Source of the DNA: Saccopteryx bilineata
Taxonomy: Eukaryota; Chordata; Mammalia; Chiroptera; Emballonuridae
Length of the DNA stretch: 64,000 bases
Reading direction: 5' to 3'
Assembly (NCBI RefSeq): GCF_036850765.1
Contig: NC_089490.1
Span: 125,268,522-125,332,521, forward strand
Of this stretch, positions 46,546 to 58,135 are shown one piece after another. The notes beneath the pieces were generated by a model that was not told the origin of the DNA, did no database searches, and was given only the letters and a program-made list of their open reading frames with translations. The translations under genes and the position numbers were made by a program. Each line of letters opens with the position of its first letter. The first letter of the stretch is position 1.

Positions 46546-47760
46546 TATATACTCAACCTGAAAAGCTCAGGGGAAACCTGAATGTTGAGTCTTAGAAACT
46601 CAGAGACCTAAAGTAACCACATAGGATAGTCTGAAATGAAAACTTCTTAACTAAAAGCAAGTATTAGTGGGTAGTCATGTTCTGGGCTGGTATCTTCCTT
46701 GACAAAAGTCCATCATTACCTTAACTGAGCCTTTCTATTATCTTTTTGCATCTATAATAACATGCCTTTAGAATGTCCAGAGTGATCCCTTTTCCAGACC
46801 CCTCAGAACACAATGTCCCACTAGAACACAAGACCATGAAGCACCTCATTGCTATCTTGTTCCCCTGCTTACTCTCTCCAGGTGCTGTAAATGTTAACTA
46901 TCCTATAACCACCTATGTAAAAAAAGTATGTGTCTATATATTTTTACTTTTTATCTAGTCTCAGAGATTTTATTCGCTTTGTTTTCTCCCACCTCCTTAA
47001 TCTATCACCAAGAGATTTCCTGGAATCCCCTCACATCTTCTCCTTTGATTCCGATGTATAAAATAAGTGGTAAAACTGCCATTTTCCAGAGCATTTTCTC
47101 AATCCACTGAGATTTTGCTTACCAGCAATTGTAGTCAGTTTGGCTCAAATAAACTCATAAAAATTCTCTACAGGTTTGGACAGTTCTGATATCAACAAGC
47201 ATAGCCAAAGAGTATTTTTATACCCTTGTTTCCTGAAACACTCTGCGGAAAAATAAAGTTCTATGGTCAAATAAGTTAGGGATTCTAGAAAGCATACTTT
47301 GTGAAACACAGTACTACATGCTACCACCTTGAAATCTACACATTTTTGTTTTTTTCATTTCTCCTAATGCTAAGTGTAGGTGAAACTGTCAACTAATTAC
47401 TCTGTGAGTTCCCCCAAAACTCCTTAACCCATTTGTGTAAATGACTTACTGAACAATACAGCCAAGTCAGTGATAATGTTGGTGTTTACACCTGGGCCAG
47501 TCATCTGTTTCCAAAAGCTGAGGTATTTCTGGTATACCAGAAGTGGTAATGGAGAAAGTGGTACTGAAGTTCAGGTTGTCTCATGAGACTTTGTCCAAGG
47601 TTGGTGAAGATCTTGGAAGATGTATTACTTAGTATTTGGAATCAATTTCAGGAGTGCAAAAACAGGAAATGTTTAGCAGTCACAGAATATGGTCATCTCA
47701 GTCTTTCTAAGGGAATTGATATTAATATTAATGACTCTTGTCAACTTACAGCATAGCTAT
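46546..47760. other. No feature recognised
   Basis: AT-rich; nothing supported. Confidence 0.45.
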
Positions 47761-47991
47761 CGGAGGATGTGTTTCTATTTAAAGAGATGAATTCCTGGAA
47801 CAGAGTTATTCAGAGCAAATAGTCGCATGCAAGTAGAGTTAGCATAAAAGGATCTTAAGTGTCTCTCAAAATCACATCCATAATCAGTTACTGAAAGGAA
47901 TATAGAATGGTTAGAAAATATGAAAATATGAGGGAAGGAGGCTTGGAGGGGAGAGAAAGGAGAAAATTTGCAGAGACAAAGAAATCTTGAG

Positions 47992-48415
47992 TCAGAGACT
48001 GGAGCCAGCAATTGCCTGGTTTGAATTAAAGGGAGTGAGCTGTGTACGCCGTCTTCTTTCTTTTCCGTTAGCCGAAGTTCCTTGGGGAAGTTCTTTACTG
48101 AGCCAGGGTGGGAGAAATTCCGTTCCTGTAACTGTAACTGTTGTTTTGACTGGCTTACCCCAGAGGTTGAGAGCTGTAGTTTGAAGAATTTTTAAGCAAA
48201 GGGACTTTGTCTGGTTGATGAGCTCAGAATTCAGATAACATCTTAAAAGTGGTAACAAGAGCCATTATGGTTGTCTGAAACTGTAAGTCTTGAAGGTAAT
48301 TAGGTTTAAAAGCAGAAATATTTGGGAGATTGATTTCATCCTTAATAAAAGTAGATTTTATTTTCTGTAAGGTACGTAGGGGAAGTTCTGACCCCGTAAT
48401 GCCCTTATAAGACAT
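47992..48415 (-). other. Two overlapping protein-like frames, unknown
   Basis: Frames 48224-48415 (63 codons) and 47992-48258 (88 codons) overlap in different phase. The upstream one has a natural-looking stretch (IKDEINLPNISAFKPNYLQD), the downstream one a basic patch KERRRR. This pattern would fit a frameshifted relic of one protein, perhaps a retroelement or processed pseudogene. No family was recognised and chance is possible. Confidence 0.25.
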
Positions 48416-48879
48416 TGCAGATGGTTATTTTCATGTGCTGCTTGGCATGTGTTCAGGAAAACCACAGGGGAAAATTGGCTTTGAAATGCTTGTGCTTTAA
48501 GGTATATGCTAAAATGCTTTGCAAAGATTCATTTTCTTGCCAAATATAACATTCAATTACCAACTGGAAGTGTAAAAGTTCAGATTTTCATGAAAATCTT
48601 AGCAATGAGTTTAACAGGCCTGCTTAATTATGTTTCATTTCTTTCATTCTTTATTTACCACTAGAGGGCATTATTAGCAGTGATATCAAGAGAAAACAAA
48701 ATAGAGAATTTTCCCTAATTTTTTTGGAGATATTTTTCAATTTCTATTTCAGCCAGTAAATAAGTATGTACATTTAAAAGTTATTTTGTAATTTTTGTTC
48801 TTATATTTCATACTTCAAATACTTAACTTCTAGACTGTTCTTTTTTTGGGTAATTAATTTAAACCTTTGTTCCAGATTT

Positions 48880-49221
48880 AAAAAAAATTTTTTTTTTTAC
48901 AGAGACAGAGAGAGAGTCAGAGTGAGGAATAGACAGGGACAGACAGGAACAGAGAGATGAGAAGCATCAATCATTAGTTTTTCGTTGCATATTACGACAC
49001 CTTAGTTGTTCATTGATTGCTCTCTCATATGTGCCTTGACCGTGGGCCTTCAGCAGACCGAGTAACCCCTTGCTTGAGCCGGCGACCTTGGGTCTAAGCT
49101 GGTGAATTTTTGCTCAAACAAGATGAGCCCACGCTCAAGCTGGTGACCTCGGGGTCTCGAACCTGGGTCCTTCCGCATCCCAGTCTGACGCTCTATCCAC
49201 TGTGCCATCACCTGGTCAGGC
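48880..49221 (-). mobile_element. Third-type tRNA SINE, long body
   Basis: Reverse copy: T-rich tail, GA-rich tract, body with repeated GCTTGAGC-type words, then B-box (GGGTCTCGAACCTGGGTCC) and A-box complements ending CACCTGGTCAGG. Perfect 13-bp target duplication TTGTTCCAGATTT at 48867-48879 and 49222-49234. Confidence 0.95.
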
Positions 49222-49234
49222 TTGTTCCAGATTT

Positions 49235-49612
49235 TTAACTAATTCTAAATCTAAACTCTATTTTTTCCATCTATAATGTTAAACATTCTTTTTTTTAAAA
49301 TGTTAAACATTCTTTCACATCCTCTTTTGGAATGTTATCTAGCACATGGGATTAATTATTTTTTGTTTTCCAATTAATGAAACAGTTCTATTTTCCAAAT
49401 CATACTTTTCTTGATCATTGTGAGAGGATCTTAGGGTGGATAGGGGCCTGATTATAACAAGTGAAGCCTCTTCTACACATTAATAAGGTGCAGTTTAAAT
49501 TTAAAAATGACAAAAGAAGCTCTTTCCTTTGGGGACAACTGTAGTATTTATTGGAAGTTCTTCATTTAAATAGAAAAGTTTGCCCCTTTGGAATTTATTG
49601 TATTAGACAACA
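49235..49612. other. No feature recognised
   Basis: AT-rich; direct repeat of ATGTTAAACATTCTTT at 49277 and 49299. Confidence 0.5.
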
Positions 49613-49622
49613 TCCTCTAGTT

Positions 49623-49812
49623 CAGGGGTCCCCAAACTTTTTACCCAGGGGCCAGTTCACTGTCCCTCAGACTGTTGGAGGGCCACCACATACAGTGTTC
49701 CTCTCACTGACCACCAATGAAAGAGATGCCCCTTCCAGAAGTGCGGCGGGGAGCAGATAAATGGCCTCAGGGGGCTGCGTGCAGTCCACAGGCTGTAGTT
49801 TGGGGATGCCTG
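49623..49812. mobile_element. Non-autonomous hAT, 190 bp
   Basis: Ends CAGGGGTCCCCAAACT and AGTTTGGGGATGCCTG. Perfect 8-bp target duplication CTCTAGTT at 49615-49622 and 49813-49820. A different family from 28193/44102. Confidence 0.95.
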
Positions 49813-49820
49813 CTCTAGTT

Positions 49821-50937
49821 GCAAGCAACAGAAGTCAACTCAGGTATGCTTATGCACAAAAAAAGGGGGGGATTTATTTTCAGAAAACAGAGATGTCTCA
49901 CGGGTTGTGATTAACATGAGAGCTAGAAACTAGAAATCTGTCAGGACACCATCTGTCCCATTCTCTGTATCTGTTTTTGTCTACATCATTCCTTCATTCT
50001 CTGCTCTCTGTATGTCAGAATTCTTTGTTTCTTTTATCCCCGTGGCAGAATATGCCATTCGAATGAGTAAAAACAATAAAAGGATTTTTTGTTACCTAAC
50101 TCTAGGCTGTTCCAGCATTCTGTGAAGCCAGCTACCTCTGGATTGTGCAAATGTGAAGGGATCATTAGTTCCCCCGTGGTCATGGGCTTACTCCCAGACT
50201 GCCTGCATGGTGAAGTAAGTAGGTCTCCTGGATGGGTGCCTCATTAATATGGCTTTTCAGGCCTGTGGCTGAGGCTCTCCATAAGCTCCCGAGAGTGGTG
50301 CTGGCTGAGGAAAGGTGAACTCCACCTGGAATACGTGTCTAATCCTGGAGGAGGAGGAATGGCTGGCCTTCTCAGGATAGAAAGATTCCTACTTACTACT
50401 AAGTGACTGATTGATTTCCTCCAGGAATAATACTGTATTGGGCGTTCAGTATTGGTATCTGTTGCCAACAAGTTGGATATTTAAAGGCAGCAGTAGCTAG
50501 ATTGGCTTTGTTATGTGGGGTCCATGCTCTTGGGCTCACACATAGCTTTCTTCTGCCACCATGTCCACTCTGTTTGTGTGTCTCATGTCTACACTGGATA
50601 ACCAACGACAAAGACTAGCTAATGTCAAGTCATTCTGTCTCCTTGGTCGTTCAAGATTTTTTTCATAATAGATGCTTTTGGTCAATATTCACACGTAATA
50701 CACAAGTCTTCACACTTCATGCTGTCAGCTATACACAAATCCCCCTATCTCTGACCTTCCAATTCTTCTCCTTTCAGTTTCCTAACCAGACAATCCAGGC
50801 ATTGGCCACTGCGCAGGCATTTGTATATATCCTCACCTATATAGGGTCACTTCACCTTCCACCCAAAGTGGATGGCACACATGCTATCATTCAGAGCTCT
50901 ACCTTTAGGAAGATGTCCCTCTCCACTATCTTTCCAA
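49821..50937. other. No gene recognised
   Basis: Unassigned DNA. Frames at 50244-50611 (-) and 50622-50975 (+) have no domain. Confidence 0.4.
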
Positions 50938-50945
50938 GTCTAGCT

Positions 50946-51132
50946 CAGAGGGGCGCAAGCTTTAGTTTGGATTAGAATCATCTGGAGGGCTTTTTAAAAT
51001 ACAAATTACTGAGCTGAAACCTTGGAGTTTCTGAGTTAGCTGGTCTGGGATAGCAAGGAAGATTTTGTATTTCTAACAAGTTTCCAGGTGCTGCTGAGGT
51101 TCTGTCTGAGGGCTATCCTTTGAAAACCACTG
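50946..51132. mobile_element. MER5A-like hAT relic
   Basis: GGATTAGAATCATCTGGAGG and the right end AAAACCACTG match MER5A wording. Flanks GTCTAGCT and CTCTAGAG share a TCTAG core, a decayed target duplication. Confidence 0.75.
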
Positions 51133-51219
51133 CTCTAGAGATGATAAGTTATATCCTTAACTTGTTACAGTGCTGAAGCAGGATTTGACCAGTTTGTGAA
51201 CAATGTAAAAAGTTTATAT

Positions 51220-52570
51220 CTCTAAAATGTTTTTTATTTATGATGACCCTTTTTGCTGTTTTTTTCATATATTTAACTTCTACTCATCTTATAATCTCTA
51301 ATACATCTTACTGTTTTTATTATTTTTGTTGTTTTAAATAGTCATTAGCCTTCTAAAAAGTTTTAAAAAAATTTATCTTTACATGTATCCATGTTTAATT
51401 TACCCTTTCCAGAGCTCTTCATTCTTTTTTAAAATTCCACACTTGCATTTGAAATCACTTTTATCCTGAGGAAATCCTTTTATAATTTGTTGTTATTGTT
51501 TTGTATTGCAGATCTATTGGTGAAACATTCCCTCAGCTTTGGTTTCTTTGGAAATGTATTTCACTATCACTTCTGAAAGATATTTTTACTTGGTAAAGAA
51601 TGCCAAGTTAGCAGTTTTAGTTTTCCCCCCAGCACTTTAAAGATGCCATTTAATATTCTTTTGGCTTCCACCATTCATATAATCGTTCCTTTGAAGATAT
51701 TTCTTTTTTTTCTGTCAACTTTAAATATTTTTTTATTTTCAGTCTTTATTAATTAACTATAATATTCTTAAGTGTTTTTTTCTTTGTATTTATACTATTC
51801 AAGGTTTACTGAATTTCTTGTATCTGTGGGAATGCCTTTCATCATTGTGAAAAATTCATAGTCATTATCTTTTCAAATATTCTTTTTTCTCATTTTTTTC
51901 TCCTCATCTCCTAGGACTCTAATCATGCATATATTCTGCTTTTTTAAAAAAATTCCTTTTCTTATCTGTGTTTTAGTTTGAATAATTTATTTTAGTGGTC
52001 TTTGAATTTATTGACTGATTCTATGACATCTTAATTTCTTATGCTGTATTAGAGATTTTCACCCATTTTTCCACCTTTTAATCTAATTTATTTAATATAT
52101 TTCTATTTATAATAGTTATTTTGATATGTCTGTTAATTTCACTCTCTGGATCATCTATAGGTGTGCTTCTGTTGTTTTTCTTGATTAAAAGTCACATTTT
52201 CCTGCCTCTTTGCATGTTCTTTTTTATTTTTAATTTTTAATATTTTATGTTGGACATTATATAAAACCATCTTTGATTATTGGTATAGATATATTTCTCT
52301 TCAAGTAGGGCACATTTTTTCCTCTACCAGGCAGTAAGGTTGAGGGGCTAGTCAGTTCAGTTTCATCAAGAACTGAGTTAGGATAGGAATGGGTTACAAT
52401 TTTAAGTTGCTCTGGTGTACATCTGGTTTCATGTGTTGAGAATGAGGTCTGTCCTGTGTCTAATATGGCTGTTTTCTCTATCTGACTTTGAGATTTAACC
52501 ACTATGAGAATACAAAATCTCTTTCTACCATCCCAACCTAGTGTTCCAGCTCACAAACAGATCATCATTC
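51220..52570 (-). mobile_element. Old L1 3'-region relic
   Basis: T-rich sequence with GAAAGATATTTTTACTTGG, TGCCATTTAATATTCTTTTGG and TTATGTTGGACATTATATAA reads as antisense old L1 3' sequence. Confidence 0.5.
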
Positions 52571-52585
52571 ATCAAAAGCTTGTTG

Positions 52586-52915
52586 GTGCCTGGCCAGGTG
52601 GTGGCGTAGTGGATAGAGTGAACTGGGATGTGGAGGACCCAGGTTTGAAACCCCGAGGTCGTGGGCTTGAGCGTGGACTCATCTGGTTTGAGCGAGGCTC
52701 ACCAACTTGAGCCCAGGTTGCTGGCTTGAGCAAGGGGTCACTCGCTCTGCTGTAGTCCCCCAGTCAGGGCACATATGAGAAAGCAACCAATGAACAACTA
52801 GGGTGCCACAATGAAGAATTGATGCTTCTCATCTCTCTCCCTTCCTGTCTATCTGTCCCTCTCTGTCTCTGTCAAAAAAAAGAAAAAAAAAAAAAACAAG
52901 AAAAAAGAAAAAAAA
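52586..52915 (+). mobile_element. Third-type tRNA SINE, long body
   Basis: Forward copy of the 48880 family ending in an A-rich tail. Target duplication AAAAGCTTGTTG at 52574-52585 and 52916-52927. Ends 61 bases before the autonomous hAT. Confidence 0.95.
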
Positions 52916-53242
52916 AAAAGCTTGTTGCTGAAGACTGACTGGTGTGGAGCTGGGGAGGACCACTTACTCTTTTGGCCAGTGTTTCCCAACCTTTTTTATG
53001 CCATGCCCCACCTTAACCTTTCTAAAATTTATATGTTCCCCCCTATGTAACATACATAATTTTTAACATTAAAAATTGATTTGTTCACTTAATAAACATA
53101 AATGATAGGTTCTAGGAAGAAATCATTATGAAATTGTTAACAAAATATAGTAAGTAAAATTTCAAAACATATAATGAAAAACAGAAATTTAAATTCCAAA
53201 TAATTTTAATACAGATTTTTTATATTAATTTATTATTTTAAT

Positions 53243-53357
53243 TTAGTGTGATCCTTGCGCTTGATGCTTGCTGCACAGAGATTTTATATTAGGTTCCAAT
53301 TTGGTTAGCTTTAGTCTCAAGTCTCCACGTTGTGTTATATCCAGCGATTTCTTTTTC
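53243..53357 (-). pseudogene. Out-of-frame transposase C-terminus
   Basis: One frame over from the main gene, just past the A13 run, the minus strand encodes SLDITQRGDLRLKLTKLEPN-type sequence and ends at a TAA at 53243-53245. RGDLRLKLT and LEPNI are typical closing words of ZBED5/FAM200-like hAT proteins. One fewer A in the run would place it in phase with the gene. Confidence 0.75.
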
Positions 53358-55025
53358 TTTTTTTTTTTTTACCAGTAAATCATTTACAGCACTAAATCCA
53401 CATTCAGCTAAAAATGAAGATGGAAACGGTAGCAATAGTTTTCTTGCACATTTGGTTGAATTTGAGTATTTGATTTCTGTTTCCTCACAAAGCCATGCCA
53501 TCGCTCCTTTGATAGTAAATAAAGCTTTAACTGACTCATCATTTTGCAATTCTGTGAGTTCTTCTTGATACTGCATATTTGATATATCAGACAAATCCAC
53601 TAACATTGGCTGCATCATCCATGTTGGGAAATCAATTTGTTTTAAATCAGAAAATCTTTCTTTTAAATCATCCAATAGAATATTCAAATGATTGACAATA
53701 ACAAGTAAAGCGGTATCAGTTACTTCATATTTTTGGAGCCAATGAAACTGTTTAAAGTTTTTGTTGTTAATATGTTTCTGACATAACTCAATATTGGTAA
53801 TAAAACCAAATATCTTTGCTTTTGCATTGACAAGAGGTTTATTTGTTCCTTGAAGTTGCTTATTTAATATATTTAGTTTTTCAAAGATATCGGCTAAATA
53901 ACTCACAAATGCTTTACCATCTATTGTTAACAGATACTTCATTTCAGGTTTGTTGCTTAAAAAATCACTAAGAGTATCAAACAGTTCCATAAATCTTTTC
54001 AAACAGTTTCCTTTAGATAGCCATCTGACTTCAGTATGAAGTAAAAGTCTCACATAGTCTTCATTTTGTTCTTCACAAAATAGCTTGAAAAGATGCTCAC
54101 ATTTGGCACTAGCTTTAATAGCATTAACACACTTTATTACTGTATGTAATACTTCATTCAGAACAGGCGAGATGTTTTTAGCTACCAAGTTTTCCCTATG
54201 AATAACACAATGCACAAGAATCATTTCTGGATTTGCATCTTTCATCAATTTTAAGCAGCCATTTTTCTTGCCCATCATATTGGGAGCACCATCTGCAGCA
54301 CAAGATGTTCTATTTTTCATTGGTATATCATTGACATCTAAGTAGTTTTTTAGCTTATTATATATATCTTTGGAGGTAGTTGTGCTTTCTAATCTTTTAC
54401 AGAAAAACATTTCTTCAGCAAAATGTCCTTTATGAATATATCTTATGTAAGTTATCAATACTGCCTCACTGTCTCTCAAAGTTGATTCATCCATTTGCAA
54501 GGAGAATTTTCTTGTTTTCAGCTTTTCAATAAGTTGTTTTTCAATATCCTCACTCATTTCGTCTATTCTTCTGCTAACAGTATTGTCACTGAGTGGTATA
54601 GCTTTTACATCTTTGTCATCTTTTTCAAGAACCGTTTTAAGAAATGCTGATATTGACGGTTTTATTAAATTCTCTCCTATAGTGTGATTTTCTCCAGTTT
54701 TAGCGATGAATAAAGAAATTTGATAACTAGCCTCAAGAACACGATTATTAGTTGAAGTATGAGCAGTAAATAGAGACTTTAATGTTGTTCTTTTTTCAAA
54801 ATTTTTCTTTAAAGTTTTAAAGTAACTCAAATCTGAATTAATATGAGCACTATGTTTCGCCTTCAAATGTGCCTCAAGATGACCTCGTTTCATTGATTCG
54901 TTGGTCAAGCATTGCTGGCATAAAAGACAAAAAGGAATCCGCTCATCGTGAACAGCGGATATGAACCCAAATTTTAAATATTCCTCCAAATATTGACGAG
55001 TTTTTTTCTTGCTTGCACCACTCAT
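53289..55025 (-). CDS. hAT transposase with BED zinc finger, C-terminus frameshifted
   Basis: 578 codons from the preferred start ATG 55025 (MSGASKKKTR); an in-frame ATG at 55061 would add 12 hydrophobic residues atypical of the family. N-terminal BED-type zinc finger: C33, C36, H53, H58. RNase H-like core: D179 in QMDEST, D245 in AADGAP, the HCVIHRENL block at 272-280, W335 in EVRWLSKGN. Helical insertion, then the hAT dimerisation region with E541 in FLAECGFSAVNDL. Core D-D-E residues are therefore all present. The enzyme would cut and paste the element by binding its inverted repeats in the nucleus. Closest remembered relatives are the ZBED5/FAM200/SCAND3-type transposases. After residue 552 an A13 run (53358-53370) is followed by 22 residues unlike the family; the expected ending lies in the next frame. 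Confidence 0.93.
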   Translation of the reverse strand: MSGASKKKTRQYLEEYLKFGFISAVHDERIPFCLLCQQCLTNESMKRGHLEAHLKAKHSAHINSDLSYFKTLKKNFEKRTTLKSLFTAHTSTNNRVLEASYQISLFIAKTGENHTIGENLIKPSISAFLKTVLEKDDKDVKAIPLSDNTVSRRIDEMSEDIEKQLIEKLKTRKFSLQMDESTLRDSEAVLITYIRYIHKGHFAEEMFFCKRLESTTTSKDIYNKLKNYLDVNDIPMKNRTSCAADGAPNMMGKKNGCLKLMKDANPEMILVHCVIHRENLVAKNISPVLNEVLHTVIKCVNAIKASAKCEHLFKLFCEEQNEDYVRLLLHTEVRWLSKGNCLKRFMELFDTLSDFLSNKPEMKYLLTIDGKAFVSYLADIFEKLNILNKQLQGTNKPLVNAKAKIFGFITNIELCQKHINNKNFKQFHWLQKYEVTDTALLVIVNHLNILLDDLKERFSDLKQIDFPTWMMQPMLVDLSDISNMQYQEELTELQNDESVKALFTIKGAMAWLCEETEIKYSNSTKCARKLLLPFPSSFLAECGFSAVNDLLVKKKKEKEIAGYNTTWRLETKANQIGT

Positions 55026-55852
55026 TTTACTATGGGCTATAAGAAATAAAAGTAAGATCAATTAAAAACTAATATTAAAATATGTGTTAAAATATATTCA
55101 ATGTGACATAGAGTAAACGTATACTAAAAATTCATATTTATTTAAATGTATATAACACATTTACTACACTACCACCGCAAATCAAAAGGTATCTATATTT
55201 TTTCCACTTGACAAAATTTTCTGGAAAGTTATGCTTCTAAAATTAAAGTTGTTGTGCATGCACTATTATAGCCCCAATAATATTTATAAAATATTAGTGC
55301 TTTCTAGCCCTGATGCAAGAAGTACTTAATAAAGAGTTTAATATTGATAAAAATAAAATCAAATACTTACCAATTATATCTATACAATATATATATGTAT
55401 ATTTATTAAATCAACGAGCTTTTAGAACAATTTTGACTGACACTTATTTCAAATTAACACCAACTGAATGACGTAAAACACTACAGAAGTTGCGATGGGC
55501 CAATTAGGTGAGAATAACTGCGTTGTTAAGTGAGTTTTTAAAACGTCCGGGGTTCCCCGCGGCAGACAGCACGCTCCCCAGTGAACCCAGGACAAAGTTT
55601 ACTTGATGACGCCAATCACCCAGTTGATATTTTGGTCTTGTCAAACGAAATTATACTTAATAATTATTTACCGCAATTATTTAAGAATTGCATTTTTTGT
55701 TAAATTAGGCACCGATATCTAGCATTGCATTTAAATGGCCCGGGGCGAAAGAGTTAAAGTCGTGTCGAGTCCATTTTCAAATTGCCTCCCTTAACTATGG
55801 AATTGACCCCCTGTGGGGCGTGGGCCTCACGTTGGGAAACACCGCTTTTGGC

Positions 55853-57660
55853 AGTTTCTCGAGAGTCCATGCTTACATGGCTATTTTAGGTTGTTAGATT
55901 TGTCTTTCCTTCATAAGAAGAATCCCTTTCCTTTTGACAAGCTCAATCATCTATCAAATCATCAAGCAAATGTTACCAGGGAAGAAAAGGCTCTTCCCTG
56001 TCTGGATTGTAATATCTTTAGATTTCTTTGCATCTATTTATTTATTTGTTTTTTTGTTTATCCATTTCCCCCCACACTGTATTGTGAGCACTATGGCCTG
56101 TCTGTAGCCTTTTACATCATAACTAAAACACAACTCGTCTAAATTGTTTGTCTCCTTACGAAAACCATGCAAATTAGATATTTTTATTTTGCAGAGTAAA
56201 ATGTTCAGAGTGGATCACTTATTTAACATCTTCTTATTTGTAAGCAATAGAATTACAATTTCAGTGCTGGTTGAACTTTCCATACCTTCAAACATATGCT
56301 CACCTCCCTTCCTTAACCTGCCTCCATTACTCTTTTCATTATAAATGGAGTTCTGAAAGGTGGTTCAGGAGAAAAAAGGAGTTCAGTGGTTAAACCAGCC
56401 TAGGAAATGCTGTAGGCTCTCTCCCCTTCTTTAAGATCCACAATATGTAAGCATGTTTGAAGTCCTACAGTAAAAACTTGTTTAATACAATGTTTTCTGA
56501 ATTTATTTGACCTCATACTTTTTCTCCCACCTCAGCCAATAATATCTAGTAACATTTCACAGAACTAAAGTTTTGTGGAGTGCATTTTGCACAAAAAAGC
56601 ACTGCATTTTTCTGCCTCCCAGATTTTGCTGGTAACAACCAAAGCATTTTTCAGAAGACTACAATGCTAAATTTTATTATTCACTATAAAAGAAACACAC
56701 ATTAAGTGAATATTTAGAATAAATCTTCTTTAAGCTATGTCTTTTTTTTTAAAAAAAAAAAAGGAAAATGGTAAATATAAGAGAGAATAAACAAAGTTAG
56801 CATAATAAAATATAGTTTTATTTAGAAGATAGTCTCTTACCTAATTATGAAGCAAGTTACTGTACCTGTACCGATAATGTCATTTTGCAACATATAAAAA
56901 TGCTACTGGAGAAATATTTTATATCAAACCAATAAGGAAGTTTAATTGAGAAATGTATAGCTGTTCAGGCAGAGGTCACATAGCAGAATTATTTTCTCCA
57001 TAGGTTAGAGTCACTGGACATCACTATCTCATATTAATATTTTTTACCTGCATTGAACTATAAAGGTTAAAATAAAACCTGTAAAATATGTATGTCACAG
57101 AAAATGTGTTAGGGTGTGTTAATTTAGGTAAAATGCATGATATAAAATTTCGGATGAACTAAAAATCAAATTGACTTCCACTGAATCTTCCAGAATGTCT
57201 ACCAAATTCCAGAGTACATGAACGTCCATGTTCTTTGAGATAGAAGGAGTCCTTTGTATGGTTTGAAAGCATCATGACCATGATCTGCTGAGTGGGAAAG
57301 TTTAGTGTATTAGACTCAGATGTACCTCCCTGATCTTGAAAACCAGAAGTTTACTGAGAAACGTGAGACTACCCGTGACCAAAAATTCACACTTCATTTA
57401 TTATCCCAGTGCTACACGAGTAAAAGCTGATCAGTGATTCCTGTTATTAGAAATATAAACACATACTTTTACCTTAAAAAATATATAATGCCTCCCTGCC
57501 ATATCCACAATCTCAGCTTGATCAGTTACCACCATTTGGCCAATATTGTTTTATCTATCCTTCCTTTCACTTCCTCTCCATCCCCAATTGGATCATTTTT
57601 AGGCAAATCCTGGGTATCTTACTTCAGAATGATTCTCTAAGATTTTTCTTCCTGTATAGT
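55853..57660. other. No gene recognised
   Basis: AT-rich DNA. The 109-codon frame at 55813-56142 (+) starts inside the hAT end and has no domain. Confidence 0.45.
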
Positions 57661-57664
57661 ACTT

Positions 57665-58135
57665 AAAACAAAACAAACAAACAAACAAAAAACTCAACTA
57701 TTTTGGAAGTGGTTTAGGTTTACAGAAACTTTGCAGATAGTGCAGTTTTTATATGTCCTATACCCAGTTTTGCCTATAATTACTATTTTACATTAGTATG
57801 GTACATTTGCCACAATTAGTGAACTAATACTGATTCACTGTTATTAACTAGAGTCCATAGTTTATATTCCATTTTCCTTTGTTTTTTACCTACTGTCCAT
57901 GTTCTGTTCTAGGAGCTTATCCAGGATACCATGTTACATTTAGTTCTCCTGTCTCCTTAGCCCACTCTGGCTGTGTCAGTCTGTCAGGCTTGGTTTTTCT
58001 GATGGGAAGCACTGAGTAATGATAAACTTCATCTTTCTAGAAAGGATAAGTGATTTTCCTGATGTCACTCAGCTAGTGAGCAGTGAGGCTGGAGACAGGC
58101 TATGTATTCAGTATCCTTCCCATTCAACCCCGATG
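57665..58135. mobile_element. Old L1 3'-region relic
   Basis: GTTTACAGAAACTTTGCAGA, GTATGGTACATTTGCCACAA and AGTTCTCCTGTCTCCTTAGC are old L1 wording. An (AAAC)n tail-like run lies at 57663-57692. Confidence 0.5.

Larger units (their letters stand above)
52977..55844 (-). mobile_element. Full-length hAT transposon, 2,868 bp
   Basis: Both ends are present: CAGTGTTTCCCAAC at 52977 and the complement GTTGGGAAACACCG ending 55844. They agree at 13 of 14 bases, with further GCCCCAC homology inside. A perfect 8-bp target duplication CTTTTGGC sits at 52969-52976 and 55845-55852. It carries one long minus-strand gene with about 0.8 kb of 5' leader (CpG-rich near 55540-55600 and 55735-55830) and about 0.3 kb of 3' sequence. 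Structure is that of an autonomous element; a perfect target duplication argues for a relatively recent jump. Confidence 0.96.

Noticed and set aside
53332..53568. Plus-strand 78-codon frame
   Set aside because: Antisense shadow of the hAT transposase.
52977..55844. Domesticated host gene of the ZBED5/FAM200 type
   Set aside because: Inverted repeats and a perfect target duplication flank the gene, and its C-terminus is out of frame. It is a transposon copy, not an exapted gene.
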